Origin: an uncultured Saprospiraceae bacterium
GTDB taxonomy: Bacteria; Bacteroidota; Bacteroidia; Chitinophagales; Saprospiraceae
Assembly: GCA_937921825.1 (NCBI GenBank)
Contig: CAKZVK010000073.1
Coordinates: 1 to 64,000 of the forward strand
Direction of reading: 5' to 3'
Length of the DNA: 64,000 nucleotides
Shown: in pieces, positions 1 to 10,174 of the stretch
Layout of the letters: every line of letters begins with the position of its first letter
Numbering within the stretch: position 1 is the stretch's first letter
Made by a program: the position numbers and the translations under genes
Notes under the pieces: model-generated
The model's database searches: none
Told to the model about the DNA's origin: nothing
The model's input: only the letters and a program-made list of their open reading frames with translations

Positions 1-1308
1 CTCGTCAAAGAAATGTCTAATGGAGAAGGAGACCTGGCCATAATAGTCGCTGGCTATCCTAAAGAAATGGCCCACTTCATAAACTCTAATCCTGGGCTGA
101 GATCTAGATTCAAACATTTCTTTGAGTTTCCAGATTATCTACCACAGGAACTAATCCAGATTGCTGACTTTGCAGCCTTAGATCAAGGAGTACAGTTTTC
201 CAAGTATGCAAAAGACAAGATTAATGATCTGATCGTCAATGCTTACAGAGACAGAGATATCAATTTTGGGAATGCACGATTCGTTTACGACCTCGTAGAA
301 AAAGCTAAGATCAATCTAGGTCTCAGAGTGATGCTGCAAGAAAAACCAGAAGACCTCTCTGATAAAGAATTCAACCTGATAAAACAAGAAGATGTAAACA
401 ACATCCAACTGGTCAAGCAAAAGACCAAACCTATTATCCCTGTAGATAAGGAGCTCTTGCAAATGTCTCTGGAAGAATTAGATGCTCTTATAGGAATGGA
501 GAATATCAAGAAAGAGATTCATGAACTTGTCGATGTCGTCAATTATCACAAAGGCACAGGCAAGGATGTTCTCAATAACTTTTACCTTCATACCGTATTT
601 ATAGGTAATCCAGGTACTGGTAAAACGACAGTCGCGAGAATACTCACTAAGATATACAAGGCGCTGGGTCTCCTAGAAAGAGGCCATATTATAGAAACAG
701 ATAGACAAGGCCTAGTGGCTGGATATATCGGTCAGACTGCTATAAAAACAAACGAAAGAATCAATGAAGCCTATGGTGGCGTCCTCTTTGTAGATGAGGC
801 CTATGCCCTAAGCAACTTTGGTGGCTTGCAAGGAGATTATGGCAATGAAGCCATACAGACTATCCTCAAGAGAATGGAGGACAATAGAGGAGAGTTTTTT
901 GTATTTGCCGCAGGCTATCCAGATAATATGGAAGTGTTCTTAAAAACGAATCCAGGACTTAGATCTAGATTCGATAAGGTGTTGAAATTTGAAGACTACA
1001 GTCCAGAGCAATTAATGACGATTGCTATTTCCATGATAGATCAGAATGGCTATAGACTTCAGCAACCTGCTAAGGACTATCTCTTTGACCAATTGCTTGA
1101 TCTTCATCAGACACGTAATAAGTATTTCGGTAATGCCAGAGAGGTTAGAAAAATAGTACTTGATATCATCAAGACTCAGAACCTCAGACTAGCTCAACAG
1201 GATATTCAGAAGCCAGACAATGTCATCATGCTAGATGATCTCAAGCAAGTCTCTGCACACAGTGACAGTGATCTGTTCTCTAAGGAAAGTATTGGGTTTA
1301 AGAAGTAA
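1..1308 (+). CDS. AAA+ ATPase, CbbX/SpoVK type, two AAA modules (5' end outside window)
   Basis: The reading frame is open from base 1, so the gene starts upstream of the window. The first visible residues, including GYPKEM and NPGLRSRF, are the end of one AAA+ module. A second, complete module follows, with Walker A GNPGTGKT, Walker B VLFVDEAYAL and again GYPDNM and NPGLRSRF. Tandem modules of this kind belong to the CbbX/SpoVK (CfxQ) AAA+ family, ATP-driven remodelling enzymes that are usually cytoplasmic. The substrate cannot be told from sequence. The gene converges on the minus-strand barrel gene with its stop codon directly abutting. The family call is firm; the cellular role is unknown. 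Confidence 0.85.
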   Translation, partial: LVKEMSNGEGDLAIIVAGYPKEMAHFINSNPGLRSRFKHFFEFPDYLPQELIQIADFAALDQGVQFSKYAKDKINDLIVNAYRDRDINFGNARFVYDLVEKAKINLGLRVMLQEKPEDLSDKEFNLIKQEDVNNIQLVKQKTKPIIPVDKELLQMSLEELDALIGMENIKKEIHELVDVVNYHKGTGKDVLNNFYLHTVFIGNPGTGKTTVARILTKIYKALGLLERGHIIETDRQGLVAGYIGQTAIKTNERINEAYGGVLFVDEAYALSNFGGLQGDYGNEAIQTILKRMEDNRGEFFVFAAGYPDNMEVFLKTNPGLRSRFDKVLKFEDYSPEQLMTIAISMIDQNGYRLQQPAKDYLFDQLLDLHQTRNKYFGNAREVRKIVLDIIKTQNLRLAQQDIQKPDNVIMLDDLKQVSAHSDSDLFSKESIGFKK

Positions 1309-2964
1309 CTACAACCTAAACTTCAGTCCTCCCCAGATTTGTTGTCGGAATACATTTTGATTATTCCACACAAAATAATCGGCACCTAAGAGATTCGTTC
1401 CTTTGACGAAGACATCGAAAGAAGGGCTAATTCGATATTTAATCTGAGCAGAAAGATCTACAAATGCCTCGGCATCTGGAGTCTCTATAGCTGTCAAAAA
1501 ACTAGTAACCGATCTAGCAGAATTATAAATAAGATTCTGGGTCAAGACCAACTTATCGTCCAACAATAACTGCTCTCCTTCAAAGTAAATCTGTGTCGTA
1601 GGTACATAATTAAGAGTAGTGATAGAATCCAGATCAGTCAAGAAGATATTATACCTTCCGCCCAACTTGAAAGAACTTTTCTCATTGATAGTGTAAACAA
1701 CAGAAGGCTTAATAGAAAACTCCTCCCTATCTATAAATGCAGCTATTCCTCTTCGATCTTGTGCCTCAAAATAGTTTACGAAGTTATCATACTGACTATA
1801 GCTGAAGCCTAAAGAGAAACGGAAATCTTGATAAGGATATATCGCTTCCAAATTATAGGAGCGCTCATAATTAGGAGAGTAATTAGCACTACTAGCATTC
1901 ATGTATGGATTACTCTCTGTGAGCTGATAGAACGAATTTCTACTGTAACTAGAAGCTGTATATAATCTTAAATCCAGACCTGCCACGACTGCATTCAAGG
2001 TCAGGTCTATAATGGGGAATAAATAGCTCGCAGAATCCCCAGTGATATATTGTACTCCAGCTTTTAGAGTATAATTCTGTGCCCGGTATCGGATATTCGG
2101 ATCAGCAATGATATCACTTACGACTGTATTACTGGTATCCAAAGTCGAAGCAGACAATCTGCTATACCTAACTGGAAGATTGATACTCATCTTGTCTCCA
2201 AAGCTCTTGAAGACATCCATTCTAGCACCAAGAATCTGATTAGAGATGTCGCTGTCGGTTTTATGAATCCCATAATCATAGGTTCCATTCAATCTAAAAG
2301 AAAAGCCCTTTTCCTCAAAGACATTATGACTGAATCCCAAGTCTGCACCATACTTATCTATAGGTAGCGTAGTAAGGGCATCTATTCTAGAGTTATCAGT
2401 ATTATGATTGACTAACTTGGTAGATCCATTTAGTGTCACCTTTGTCTGAGGACTAAGATAATAACCGAAGTAGGCATCCGCTTGGGTCTGCGACATCTTG
2501 GAGGTATAGGAAGACAAGCTATCTTGAAGTAGAGGCTGATCTTCTCGTGCAGAAATATGATCAACCTTAAAGCCCGCATCTAACCAGTCCTCGATATAAT
2601 AGTGATAAGCCGCACCAGCATTGATAGTATTATGTGTCCCATAGGCTCCATAGATATACCCATCTTTTAGCTCTGAATTAGTAACTGGATTACCTTTATA
2701 TCCTATAGCTCTGATCTCAGGGTCTGGTCTTTCAAAGTCGATTACTTTTTCCGTCGTGACATTATAATTATAGAGGATAGGAGAGAAGGTCTTCTCTTCT
2801 ACATCAAAAGAAATTTTCTTCTTTCTCGCTTGCAGAATAGAGGCCTCATACCTCTTGACTACCTCCACTTTTTCAGCAGGCATACCTAGTGAATCAGATT
2901 GTGCCTGGCTAGATATCGTCCACAGACAACACATGAATATTGAATAGTACTTAATCATTTTCAT
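1309..2964 (-). CDS. Outer-membrane beta-barrel protein, TonB-receptor-like without a plug
   Basis: This 551-residue protein has an N-terminal signal peptide (MKMIKYYSIFMCCLWTISSQAQ). A short periplasmic stretch follows, then alternating aromatic/polar strands typical of a large outer-membrane barrel. The chain ends FRQQIWGGLKFRL, the aromatic-terminal strand signature of outer-membrane proteins. It resembles the barrel part of TonB-dependent receptors, but I see no plug or carboxypeptidase-like domain before it. It lies 6 bases downstream of the large TPR protein on the same strand, so the two are probably one transcript and may form one envelope complex. The ligand is unknown. Confidence 0.75.
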   Translation of the reverse strand: MKMIKYYSIFMCCLWTISSQAQSDSLGMPAEKVEVVKRYEASILQARKKKISFDVEEKTFSPILYNYNVTTEKVIDFERPDPEIRAIGYKGNPVTNSELKDGYIYGAYGTHNTINAGAAYHYYIEDWLDAGFKVDHISAREDQPLLQDSLSSYTSKMSQTQADAYFGYYLSPQTKVTLNGSTKLVNHNTDNSRIDALTTLPIDKYGADLGFSHNVFEEKGFSFRLNGTYDYGIHKTDSDISNQILGARMDVFKSFGDKMSINLPVRYSRLSASTLDTSNTVVSDIIADPNIRYRAQNYTLKAGVQYITGDSASYLFPIIDLTLNAVVAGLDLRLYTASSYSRNSFYQLTESNPYMNASSANYSPNYERSYNLEAIYPYQDFRFSLGFSYSQYDNFVNYFEAQDRRGIAAFIDREEFSIKPSVVYTINEKSSFKLGGRYNIFLTDLDSITTLNYVPTTQIYFEGEQLLLDDKLVLTQNLIYNSARSVTSFLTAIETPDAEAFVDLSAQIKYRISPSFDVFVKGTNLLGADYFVWNNQNVFRQQIWGGLKFRL

Positions 2965-2970
2965 TATTCT

Positions 2971-5900
2971 TTAGTTTCCTATGCTATCTATAATTTCAAA
3001 AGTGGATTCTTCTTTGATACGACTCTTTGTTTCGATAAGCTTATTCAGCTCCTCTAGCTTTGTCTTGGCCAGAGTATTGACCTCGGCATTATCTTTATAA
3101 TTTTCTACCACAGATTCATAGGCTGCAGAGGCATTAAGATAATCTTCTTTCTCTTTGTAGATATCACCTATGAGCAATAAGCTCTTAGCCACATACACAG
3201 GATAGTTAGCAGCTTTACGGGTTGTCTCGAAAGCTTGAGCTTCTGCAGAATCATATTGCTTCCTGTCATAGAAGATCTTCGAAATATTATAGCTGGATTC
3301 TGCTGCTTGATTATTCTTAAGGTATCGTGTGACCAAGTTGTAAGCTGGAATAGCTTTATCTAATTGGTTCGTTCTTTCGTAAGACTTGGCTAGATAGTAA
3401 TAGGCTGCCCCTTTACTTTCGTCAGTTGCATCTTTGCTTTCTCCTACTAAGTCACCATACTTTTCTACACCTGTTACATTGTTCGAAATAAAGGCACTGT
3501 ATAGAGCCGCCTCTTGCAACTCTAATGAAGAACTGCCTTCTGAGGTAATCAATTCGTCATAGTAGGCATAAGACTTTACAAAGTCTTGAGAATGATTATA
3601 AGAGATCAGAGCCGCCTTTCTCAGTGAAGATTCGTAATGTTCTGACCCTTTCTTTTCAAGGACCTTTTCATAATTCACTAAGGCTTCATCGTATCTTCTG
3701 AGTAGAGCATAAGATTCTCCCATATAGTAGTACGCATCATCAGTGAAGAACCCATCTTTATACTTCTTAAGATAATCGCCGAACAAGCCTATGGCCTGCT
3801 CATACTGTGCATCAGAATAGGAATCAAAAGCCACTTCATACGTTATAGAGTCCTTGGTGATGTCATCATATTCATAACCGATTTCAGACTCTAGGAACTT
3901 GAAGTAAGCGGTAGGATTATCTAACTCATTAAGATAGATTTCTTCTATGGCTATTAAGGCTTCTCTTTGATCTTCATTGTTATTACTAAGTTTCAATCCC
4001 TTCTCATAGGCGACTAATGCCGTCTCCATATCTCCTTGATTATAACTGATCAGCCCCTTACGCATATAAGTCTTAGGGACATATTCCGAATCAGGAAACA
4101 ACTCTGTCAGTGAATTAAAAATCTTGTAGGCTTCATTATTTTTCTCTAACTGGACCAGCGATTCTCCTATCTCAAACAAAGCATCATCTCTGTACTCAGA
4201 CTCATTGTAATCTTTCACCAGAGTTTCTAGAGCGGTTAGTTTATCATAAGGTCTATCATTGACCCCATAGATTAGTGCTTTTTGATAAGTGATATAGTCA
4301 GCATCTTGAGCATTATTCTCAATGGCCATATCGTAATACTCAAGAGCAGATTCATAATTATTATTAACCAGTTCTATGTCTGCTAATCTAGTGACTGCAT
4401 CATCAAAGAGTTTTTTATCATCTTCTCTATTGAAGTTAGCAATAGCATTATCAAAGTGATCTAGTGCCTTGTCATAGTTCTTCTTCTGGATATCCTGATA
4501 AGCCAGCAGGTAATTACTCTCGAATAAAAATTCCTTCTCACCACTTTCTTTATACGCATCTAAGGCTTTTTGACTAGCGGCTTGGTTGCCATCAAGATCA
4601 TATATGTAACCCATCCAGAACTGGGACTCTGCCTTAATGGAAGCTGCACCAGGAGTTGACTGCGCCGCTTGCATGTAAGTCAGTGCAGATTTCTGATTTC
4701 CTTCCGCCATCAGTTGTCTACCATAATCAAAACTAAGTTGCTGATAAGCGGCAAGCAGCTCAGGAGATTTAGAAGGAAGATTTTCGATTGTGGTTAATGC
4801 GACCTTGTGATCTTGAGAACGTACGAGAATCTCAGACAGTAACTTTTGAGCATCATTAAAATAAGGACTATCAGATTCTATAGAAGTCAAGCCAATAATT
4901 GCTGTTCGTTCTTCTCCAAGATCTGAAGACAACTTGTAATAGAGGAAAGTAGATTCTTTCTGTACATCAGGGTAGTAACTATATTTTGCACTTTGTTTGA
5001 AGGCCGATTTAGCCTCTACTTTATTGCCTTCATTAAGAGAGATGGATCCCAATAGATAATTGGCCATTTGTCCCATTTTAGAATCTCTGTGAGCCAGTTC
5101 CTTTAGATGACCAGCAGCCTTTGTTCTGTTACCTGCTCTATAATGCAGCAAGCCTAATTGATAGAATTCATTTTCAGTCAGCTTAGGTGTTTGCGCCGCA
5201 TATTGTTCGAGGTATTCTAGTGCTTTTGTATCTTGATTCTGTGCTAAATAGGAGAGACCTAACATTTTGTAGATCTGAGTTTTGTTTCTGAGGTTCGGTT
5301 GATTTAATCGTCTGACGCCATAGGCTATGACTTCATCATATTTTTCTTCTTTGAAATATATTTGCGAGAGATAGTAGGGTATCAGCTCTCCATAACGAGG
5401 ATGGTCTTCTACTTTTTCGAAAGTCTTTACAGCTTCTTCTACTTTATTGAGATGATACTGATTGATTCCTAAATAATACTGAGCATGTTTAGTATAAGGA
5501 TTGACAGAATTTGCAACCTTAGAAAAGTAGCTTTCAGATTCTACAAACTTCTTATCCAACAGTTTTATATACCCCAATTTGAAATTGACTTCCTTGTTAT
5601 CTGTTTCTTTGAGGTAAGCATGGTGAATCTGAGAATAAAATTTATCTGCGTTCCTATAATCCTTTCTATCAAAATACTTATTACCGATGGCTAACCTGAT
5701 ATTGTTTTGCTCATCTTGACTATTTGTTCGGGAGATGGATTCCAAAAGGAGGTCTATAGATCTTGTCTCGTCTAGTTCAAAGGAGCTTTTGGACAAGACG
5801 ATGATAGACTCGTCCAGCTCTAGAGAATGGTCTAACTCTGCCATAGAAATGCCATACAACTCCTGTCTAAAGTTATCTATAGCCTTAGGATAGAAATAAT

Positions 5901-5991
5901 CACCTTCGAAGAGGTGAATGCTTTCCTGAGCAGAAGTACATAGAGCTAAGACTAGAAAAAGAGGCAGTACCAAGAAGGGTTTGGCCGTCAT
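2971..5991 (-). CDS. Large secreted tetratricopeptide-repeat protein
   Basis: The 1006-residue product begins with a clear signal peptide (MTAKPFLVLPLFLVLALCTSAQ). Almost all of the rest is made of degenerate TPR helix pairs, with repeated patterns such as A..YY.LG..Y....Y..A...Y and many Tyr, Ala and Leu residues. TPR solenoids are protein-binding scaffolds, and with an export signal this one should act in the periplasm or at the outer membrane. The downstream barrel gene starts 6 bases after its stop. The likely role is assembly of, or partnership with, that barrel, which is an inference from operon structure only. No enzymatic motif is visible. Confidence 0.8.
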   Translation of the reverse strand: MTAKPFLVLPLFLVLALCTSAQESIHLFEGDYFYPKAIDNFRQELYGISMAELDHSLELDESIIVLSKSSFELDETRSIDLLLESISRTNSQDEQNNIRLAIGNKYFDRKDYRNADKFYSQIHHAYLKETDNKEVNFKLGYIKLLDKKFVESESYFSKVANSVNPYTKHAQYYLGINQYHLNKVEEAVKTFEKVEDHPRYGELIPYYLSQIYFKEEKYDEVIAYGVRRLNQPNLRNKTQIYKMLGLSYLAQNQDTKALEYLEQYAAQTPKLTENEFYQLGLLHYRAGNRTKAAGHLKELAHRDSKMGQMANYLLGSISLNEGNKVEAKSAFKQSAKYSYYPDVQKESTFLYYKLSSDLGEERTAIIGLTSIESDSPYFNDAQKLLSEILVRSQDHKVALTTIENLPSKSPELLAAYQQLSFDYGRQLMAEGNQKSALTYMQAAQSTPGAASIKAESQFWMGYIYDLDGNQAASQKALDAYKESGEKEFLFESNYLLAYQDIQKKNYDKALDHFDNAIANFNREDDKKLFDDAVTRLADIELVNNNYESALEYYDMAIENNAQDADYITYQKALIYGVNDRPYDKLTALETLVKDYNESEYRDDALFEIGESLVQLEKNNEAYKIFNSLTELFPDSEYVPKTYMRKGLISYNQGDMETALVAYEKGLKLSNNNEDQREALIAIEEIYLNELDNPTAYFKFLESEIGYEYDDITKDSITYEVAFDSYSDAQYEQAIGLFGDYLKKYKDGFFTDDAYYYMGESYALLRRYDEALVNYEKVLEKKGSEHYESSLRKAALISYNHSQDFVKSYAYYDELITSEGSSSLELQEAALYSAFISNNVTGVEKYGDLVGESKDATDESKGAAYYYLAKSYERTNQLDKAIPAYNLVTRYLKNNQAAESSYNISKIFYDRKQYDSAEAQAFETTRKAANYPVYVAKSLLLIGDIYKEKEDYLNASAAYESVVENYKDNAEVNTLAKTKLEELNKLIETKSRIKEESTFEIIDSIGN

Positions 5992-6118
5992 AATGGTTTT
6001 TTAATACAATGGTTAGTAACTACAACGTAAACTAACGCAATTATATTAAGAAAATTTCATATATATAGTATTATTGGCTCTCAATGATATGAGAGAGAAT
6101 TCAACTATTCTTTTCTAC

Positions 6119-7393
6119 TCAGCTATTGTAGGCCAATATCGTTTTTTCTATGATATCACAGCATTCATGTAATTGCTCCTCAGTTATCACTAAAGGAGGT
6201 GCAAACCTTATCATGTTTCCATGAGTGGGCTTAGCAAGTAGTCCATTATCTTTCATAGCGACACATAGATTCCACGCAGTCTTGCTAGTCTCTTCATCAT
6301 TGATTACGATGGCATTGAGCAAGCCTTTTCCTCTTACAAGATTGACAAGATCACTTTTGTCGACAAGCTGCTGCATGCGCTCACGGAAGACCTTACCTAA
6401 GCGCTCTGCATTCTCTGCAAGCTTCTCATTCTCTACTACCTCTAGTGCAGCGATAGCCACAGCACAGGCTAGTGGATTTCCACCAAAGGTAGAACCATGC
6501 TCACCAGGTTTGATGGTCAACATAATATCATCATCTGCCAGAACTGCAGATACTGGAAATACGCCACCAGAAAGGGCCTTACCCAAGACCAAGATATCAG
6601 GTCTTACTTCAGGCTTATGCTGGCAAGAATACTCACAAGTACAATTCCCACAGGTTGCTAATAACTTACCTGTTCTTGCAATCCCAGTTTGTACTTCATC
6701 AGCGATAAAGAGTGCATTATACTTCTCACATAGTGCTTTAGCTTTAGCTAGATAACCTTCGCTAGGCACTTTTACACCTGCTTCTCCTTGGATAGGCTCT
6801 ACTATGAACCCAGCCACATTAGGATCATCTAAGGCCGACTCTAATGCCTCTAAGTCATCATAGGGCACCACTTCTAGACCTGGCATATAGGGCCCGAAAC
6901 CTTTAGTACTATCAGGATCTACAGATGCTGATATCACTGCCAAGGTTCTACCATGAAAATTACCAGAGGCAAATATGATTTTTGCTTTGTAGCGCTCTAC
7001 GCCTTTCACTTTGTAGGCCCATTTTCTGGCGAGCTTAAGTGCAGTCTCTACAGCTTCTACTCCTGAGTTGATAGGTAGGACTTTATCATATTGAAAATAC
7101 TCGGTAACGTACTTTTCATAAGGACCTAGCATATCATTATAGAAAGCTCTAGAAGTCAAAGTAAGTGTTTCTGCTTGTGTCTGTAGAGCTTTGATTATAT
7201 GTGGATGACAATGTCCTTGATTGACAGCAGAGTAGGCACTCAAAAAATCAAAGTATCTGTTACCCTCTGGATCCCATACATATACTCCTTCTCCTTTTGC
7301 GAGTACTACTGGCAAGGGGTGATAATTATGTGCCCCATACTTGTCCTCCATTTGGATTAGCTGCTCAGAACTCCTAGTCTCAGTTATTGCCAT
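6119..7393 (-). CDS. rocD: Ornithine--oxo-acid aminotransferase
   Basis: This 424-residue class III PLP-dependent aminotransferase converts ornithine plus 2-oxoglutarate to glutamate semialdehyde/pyrroline-5-carboxylate and glutamate. Visible motifs are [18 protein letters not shown], the PLP-phosphate region [17 protein letters not shown] with Asp232, and the Schiff-base lysine Lys272 in LGKALSGG. Just before that lysine is a cysteine-rich insertion (Cys248, 251, 253, 257) that human or Bacillus-type enzymes lack. Its start codon overlaps the coaE stop in a TAATG junction, so translation is probably coupled. With ctlX and pruA in the window it fits arginine/citrulline catabolism. Confidence 0.93.
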   Translation of the reverse strand: MAITETRSSEQLIQMEDKYGAHNYHPLPVVLAKGEGVYVWDPEGNRYFDFLSAYSAVNQGHCHPHIIKALQTQAETLTLTSRAFYNDMLGPYEKYVTEYFQYDKVLPINSGVEAVETALKLARKWAYKVKGVERYKAKIIFASGNFHGRTLAVISASVDPDSTKGFGPYMPGLEVVPYDDLEALESALDDPNVAGFIVEPIQGEAGVKVPSEGYLAKAKALCEKYNALFIADEVQTGIARTGKLLATCGNCTCEYSCQHKPEVRPDILVLGKALSGGVFPVSAVLADDDIMLTIKPGEHGSTFGGNPLACAVAIAALEVVENEKLAENAERLGKVFRERMQQLVDKSDLVNLVRGKGLLNAIVINDEETSKTAWNLCVAMKDNGLLAKPTHGNMIRFAPPLVITEEQLHECCDIIEKTILAYNS

Positions 7394-7998
7394 TATTGCT
7401 TCATTTTTGATAGTCTTATTAATTTATTATGAATCAGAAGAATCTGTTCCAGTAGTGCTTCATTATCTACTCCGTTATTCTCTATTACAAAGTCCGCCAA
7501 AGATACTTTCTTTTTATCAGGCCATTGGTTATTAATTCTACTTTCGACCTGCTCTGAAGTTACTCTATCTCTCTTGATGACCCTAGCTTTTCTAACTTCT
7601 TTATCTGCAGTAACCAAAATGGTTTTATCAAAGTAGACATGGAGTTTGTTTTCAAATAGTATAGCAGATTCTTCTAGTACGTATGGCGCTTTTTGCTGCT
7701 GACCCCATTTTTCAAAATCCTGCTTTACTGCTGGATGTATAATTGCATTCATCTGTTTTAATAGCTTCTTCTCATTGAAGATGAGACTGGATACATAAGA
7801 TCTATTGATTCTGCCATTTCTGTGATAGGCTTCTCTTCCTAGTAGCTCTTTTATCTTTGCTTTAAGTTCTTTATTAGAATTTATTAGGCGTTTCGCTTCT
7901 TTATCAGCATAGTAGACAGGTATCGACTGCGCCTCAAAAATACGAGCCACGTATGATTTTCCTGACCCAATGCCACCTGTTAATCCTACTTTAAACAA
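7393..7998 (-). CDS. coaE: Dephospho-CoA kinase
   Basis: The 201-residue protein begins with the P-loop [10 protein letters not shown], followed by the CoaE signatures YYADKEAK and HPAVKQDF. It phosphorylates the 3'-OH of dephospho-CoA in the last step of CoA synthesis, in the cytoplasm. Length matches the family. It is the first gene of a coaE-rocD pair whose stop and start codons overlap (TAATG). It diverges from the small thiamine-binding-fold gene across 37 bases. The preceding enzyme of the pathway, coaD, is at the other end of the window and not linked to it. Confidence 0.95.
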   Translation of the reverse strand: MFKVGLTGGIGSGKSYVARIFEAQSIPVYYADKEAKRLINSNKELKAKIKELLGREAYHRNGRINRSYVSSLIFNEKKLLKQMNAIIHPAVKQDFEKWGQQQKAPYVLEESAILFENKLHVYFDKTILVTADKEVRKARVIKRDRVTSEQVESRINNQWPDKKKVSLADFVIENNGVDNEALLEQILLIHNKLIRLSKMKQ

Positions 7999-8005
7999 AC
8001 TCCTA

Positions 8006-8013
8006 TAGCTTTG
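8006..8013 (+). promoter_or_regulatory. Candidate Bacteroidota -7 promoter element
   Basis: TAGCTTTG matches the Bacteroidota -7 consensus TAnnTTTG and lies 22 bases before the ATG at 8036, in the short gap between divergent genes. Any -33 element would lie inside coaE, and I see no strong TTG there. It is a plausible core promoter for the downstream gene only. Confidence 0.4.
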
Positions 8014-8035
8014 CAGCCAAAATTAAGATAATACT

Positions 8036-8305
8036 ATGACCATAACTGTAGAAATCAGCTTATATCCTCTGATACAGGACTACGAAGAACCAATCATTAA
8101 TTTAATCAAGCAGCTCAAAAGCAATACCAAGTTAGAAGTCTATACTCATGCAATGTCTACCTACATAAAAGGGGAGAGCGATCAAGTATTCTCTGCGCTG
8201 AATGAAGCATATAAACAACTAGATAAAGATGGGATTACGGCTCCATTAGTGATAAAAGTGGTCAATAAGGACCTCCCAGTACAGGAGGGCTTCCTTGCAT
8301 TCTAA
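8036..8305 (+). CDS. Thiamine-binding-fold protein (YkoF/MTH1187 type)
   Basis: The 89-residue protein starts TITVEISLYPL and contains THAMSTYIKGESDQVFSAL. This is the pattern of the small MTH1187/YkoF (DUF77) ferredoxin-like family, whose characterised members bind thiamine or hydroxymethylpyrimidine. It is cytoplasmic, with no signal peptide. The gene stands alone, divergent from coaE and convergent with hscA, and its stop overlaps the hscA stop by 4 bases. Ligand binding is inferred from the family; no thiamine pathway gene or THI-box-like element was noticed next to it. Confidence 0.65.
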   Translation: MTITVEISLYPLIQDYEEPIINLIKQLKSNTKLEVYTHAMSTYIKGESDQVFSALNEAYKQLDKDGITAPLVIKVVNKDLPVQEGFLAF

Positions 8306-10137
8306 TCTAGCTTCTTACCTTTTAGTGCTTCCGCTAGATTGTGATCCATAGCCCGCTCAGCTAAAGGTCTTGAGAATTCATTGAAGGCCTGCATTTCAGC
8401 TTCGATGGCATCCTTGTCTTCGCCAGCTGTGAGAGACTTCAGGGTCTGTACATGACTTTCGATCTTTTTGGTCTCTTGTTCAGTAAGGATAACTGCATTC
8501 TGGACAACAAATTTCTGAGAGGCTAGGACCAAGGAGTTGGCTTCATTTCTGGCATCTACTAGAGATTTCAGCTTCATATCCGTTTCAGCATATTTGATAG
8601 AGTCTAATAGCATTTTGCCCATCTCTTCTTCTGATACGCCGTACTGCGACTTGATTTCGATTTCTGTTTCCGTTGAGGATCTTTCTTCTTTAGCTTTTAC
8701 TTTGAGAATGCCATCTGCATTGATCACAAACTCCACGAGTATTTTTGGTATTCCCGCAGGCATAGGAGGTATATCTCTGAGAATAAATTCGCCCAACTTT
8801 CTGTTGTCGGATACCATATCCCGTTCGCCCTGATAGACAGCTACTTTTAGATTCTTCTGACCATCCACAGAAGTAGTGTAGGAACGTCCTACTGAGGCAG
8901 GTATCTTAGAATTTCTAGGGAGGATAGTATCCATCAGACCTCCTACTGTTTCTATCCCTAGTGATAATGGTGTAATATCTATGAGCAACTTATCACTATC
9001 ATTTCCAGCTAGGATATTGGCTTGAATAGCAGCACCCAGAGCGACAACTTCATCAGGGTTATGGTCATCAAAAATGGGCTTCTTAAAGTACTCTTGTAAT
9101 CTTTCTTTGACATACCTTATTCTCGTAGAACCTCCTACTAAGATTACTTTATCCAACTCAGAAAGATCTAGTTCTGCATCCTTTATGGCAGCGTCTATTT
9201 TAGCTATAGTCTGCTGAACTAATGGCTCTATTAAAGATCTGAATGTAGCTCTATCCAGAACGAAAGGACCATTTTCATATCGATCGTGATCACTGAGATG
9301 TTTCTTGGCTTCTTCAGCTCTTAGTCTGACTAGTTGTTTGAATTCACTGTTCTTAAGATCTACCTTTTCTAGTAGACCCTTAGCTGTCCAGTGAGCCACT
9401 ATAGAGGCATCTATATCATCTCCCCCTAAGAAGGTATCTCCATTAGTAGAGAGCACATCATAGACACCATGGCTTAGTTTTAATATAGATATATCGAAGG
9501 TGCCTCCACCGAGGTCATAGACAGCAATAGTCTCTGACTCAGTTTTACTATTTTCACCATACGCCAGGGCTGCTGCAGTCGGTTCATTTATTATACGCAG
9601 CACCTCTAGTCCTGCCAACTTCCCTGCATCTCTGGTAGCTTGTCTCTGGGCATCATTAAAGTAAGCCGGTACTGTAATTACCGCTTTGGAGACCTTGACG
9701 TTTTTGTCGCTTTCGATTTTACGTTTTAGGTGGCGGAGAATAGCTGCTGATAACTCAATAGGAGAGTAGTACTTGCCCCCTATTTCTACTTTAATTAATT
9801 CATCCTCTCCATCTATGATAGTGTACTGCAGCCCTTTAGAGTAAGTGACTAGGTCACTATATGATTTACCTAAGAGTCTTTTGACACTATAGATTGTAGA
9901 TTCCGGATACATAGCCAGTTTATCTCTAGCCGCTTCTCCTACTATAAGACCTCCTCCTTCTGAGAAGTGAACAATTGATGGCACGAGAGTTCGTTCTCCA
10001 TTTTCAGCTTTGACTAACTGTGGGCCGTCCTTATCTACGTAGGCCACAAGACTATTAGTGGTTCCTAGGTCTATGCCTATTATGATTTCTTTCTGGTCTA
10101 TCTCACCAGTGACCATGTTAATTGGTATCTTTGCCAT
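8302..10137 (-). CDS. hscA: Hsp70-family Fe-S assembly chaperone HscA-like
   Basis: This 611-residue Hsp70 protein has IGIDLGTTNSLVAYV, the AVITVPAYFNDAQRQATRDAG motif region, IINEPTAAALAYG and YDLGGGTFDISIL in the ATPase domain. The substrate-binding domain is ordinary, with ITPLSLGIETVGG. The N-terminal extension before GIDLGTT and the shorter C-terminal lid without a DnaK-like EEV tail favour the HscA branch, which delivers Fe-S clusters from the IscU scaffold. No hscB, iscU or fdx lies beside it here. DnaK paralogy is the main alternative. Convergent overlap with the preceding plus-strand gene is 4 bases. Confidence 0.8.
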   Translation of the reverse strand: MAKIPINMVTGEIDQKEIIIGIDLGTTNSLVAYVDKDGPQLVKAENGERTLVPSIVHFSEGGGLIVGEAARDKLAMYPESTIYSVKRLLGKSYSDLVTYSKGLQYTIIDGEDELIKVEIGGKYYSPIELSAAILRHLKRKIESDKNVKVSKAVITVPAYFNDAQRQATRDAGKLAGLEVLRIINEPTAAALAYGENSKTESETIAVYDLGGGTFDISILKLSHGVYDVLSTNGDTFLGGDDIDASIVAHWTAKGLLEKVDLKNSEFKQLVRLRAEEAKKHLSDHDRYENGPFVLDRATFRSLIEPLVQQTIAKIDAAIKDAELDLSELDKVILVGGSTRIRYVKERLQEYFKKPIFDDHNPDEVVALGAAIQANILAGNDSDKLLIDITPLSLGIETVGGLMDTILPRNSKIPASVGRSYTTSVDGQKNLKVAVYQGERDMVSDNRKLGEFILRDIPPMPAGIPKILVEFVINADGILKVKAKEERSSTETEIEIKSQYGVSEEEMGKMLLDSIKYAETDMKLKSLVDARNEANSLVLASQKFVVQNAVILTEQETKKIESHVQTLKSLTAGEDKDAIEAEMQAFNEFSRPLAERAMDHNLAEALKGKKLD

Positions 10138-10174
10138 CCGCTATATTGAACCTGATAACAAGACGTTGTCTCCA

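Noticed and set aside
6225-6755. 176-residue plus-strand ORF inside rocD
   Set aside because: It is a shadow frame on the opposite strand of a clear gene, with serine- and proline-rich nonsense composition.
10058-10174. Upstream extension of the VUT transporter frame
   Set aside because: It runs antisense through the hscA start and has no membrane-protein character; the ATG at 10175 fits the family start.
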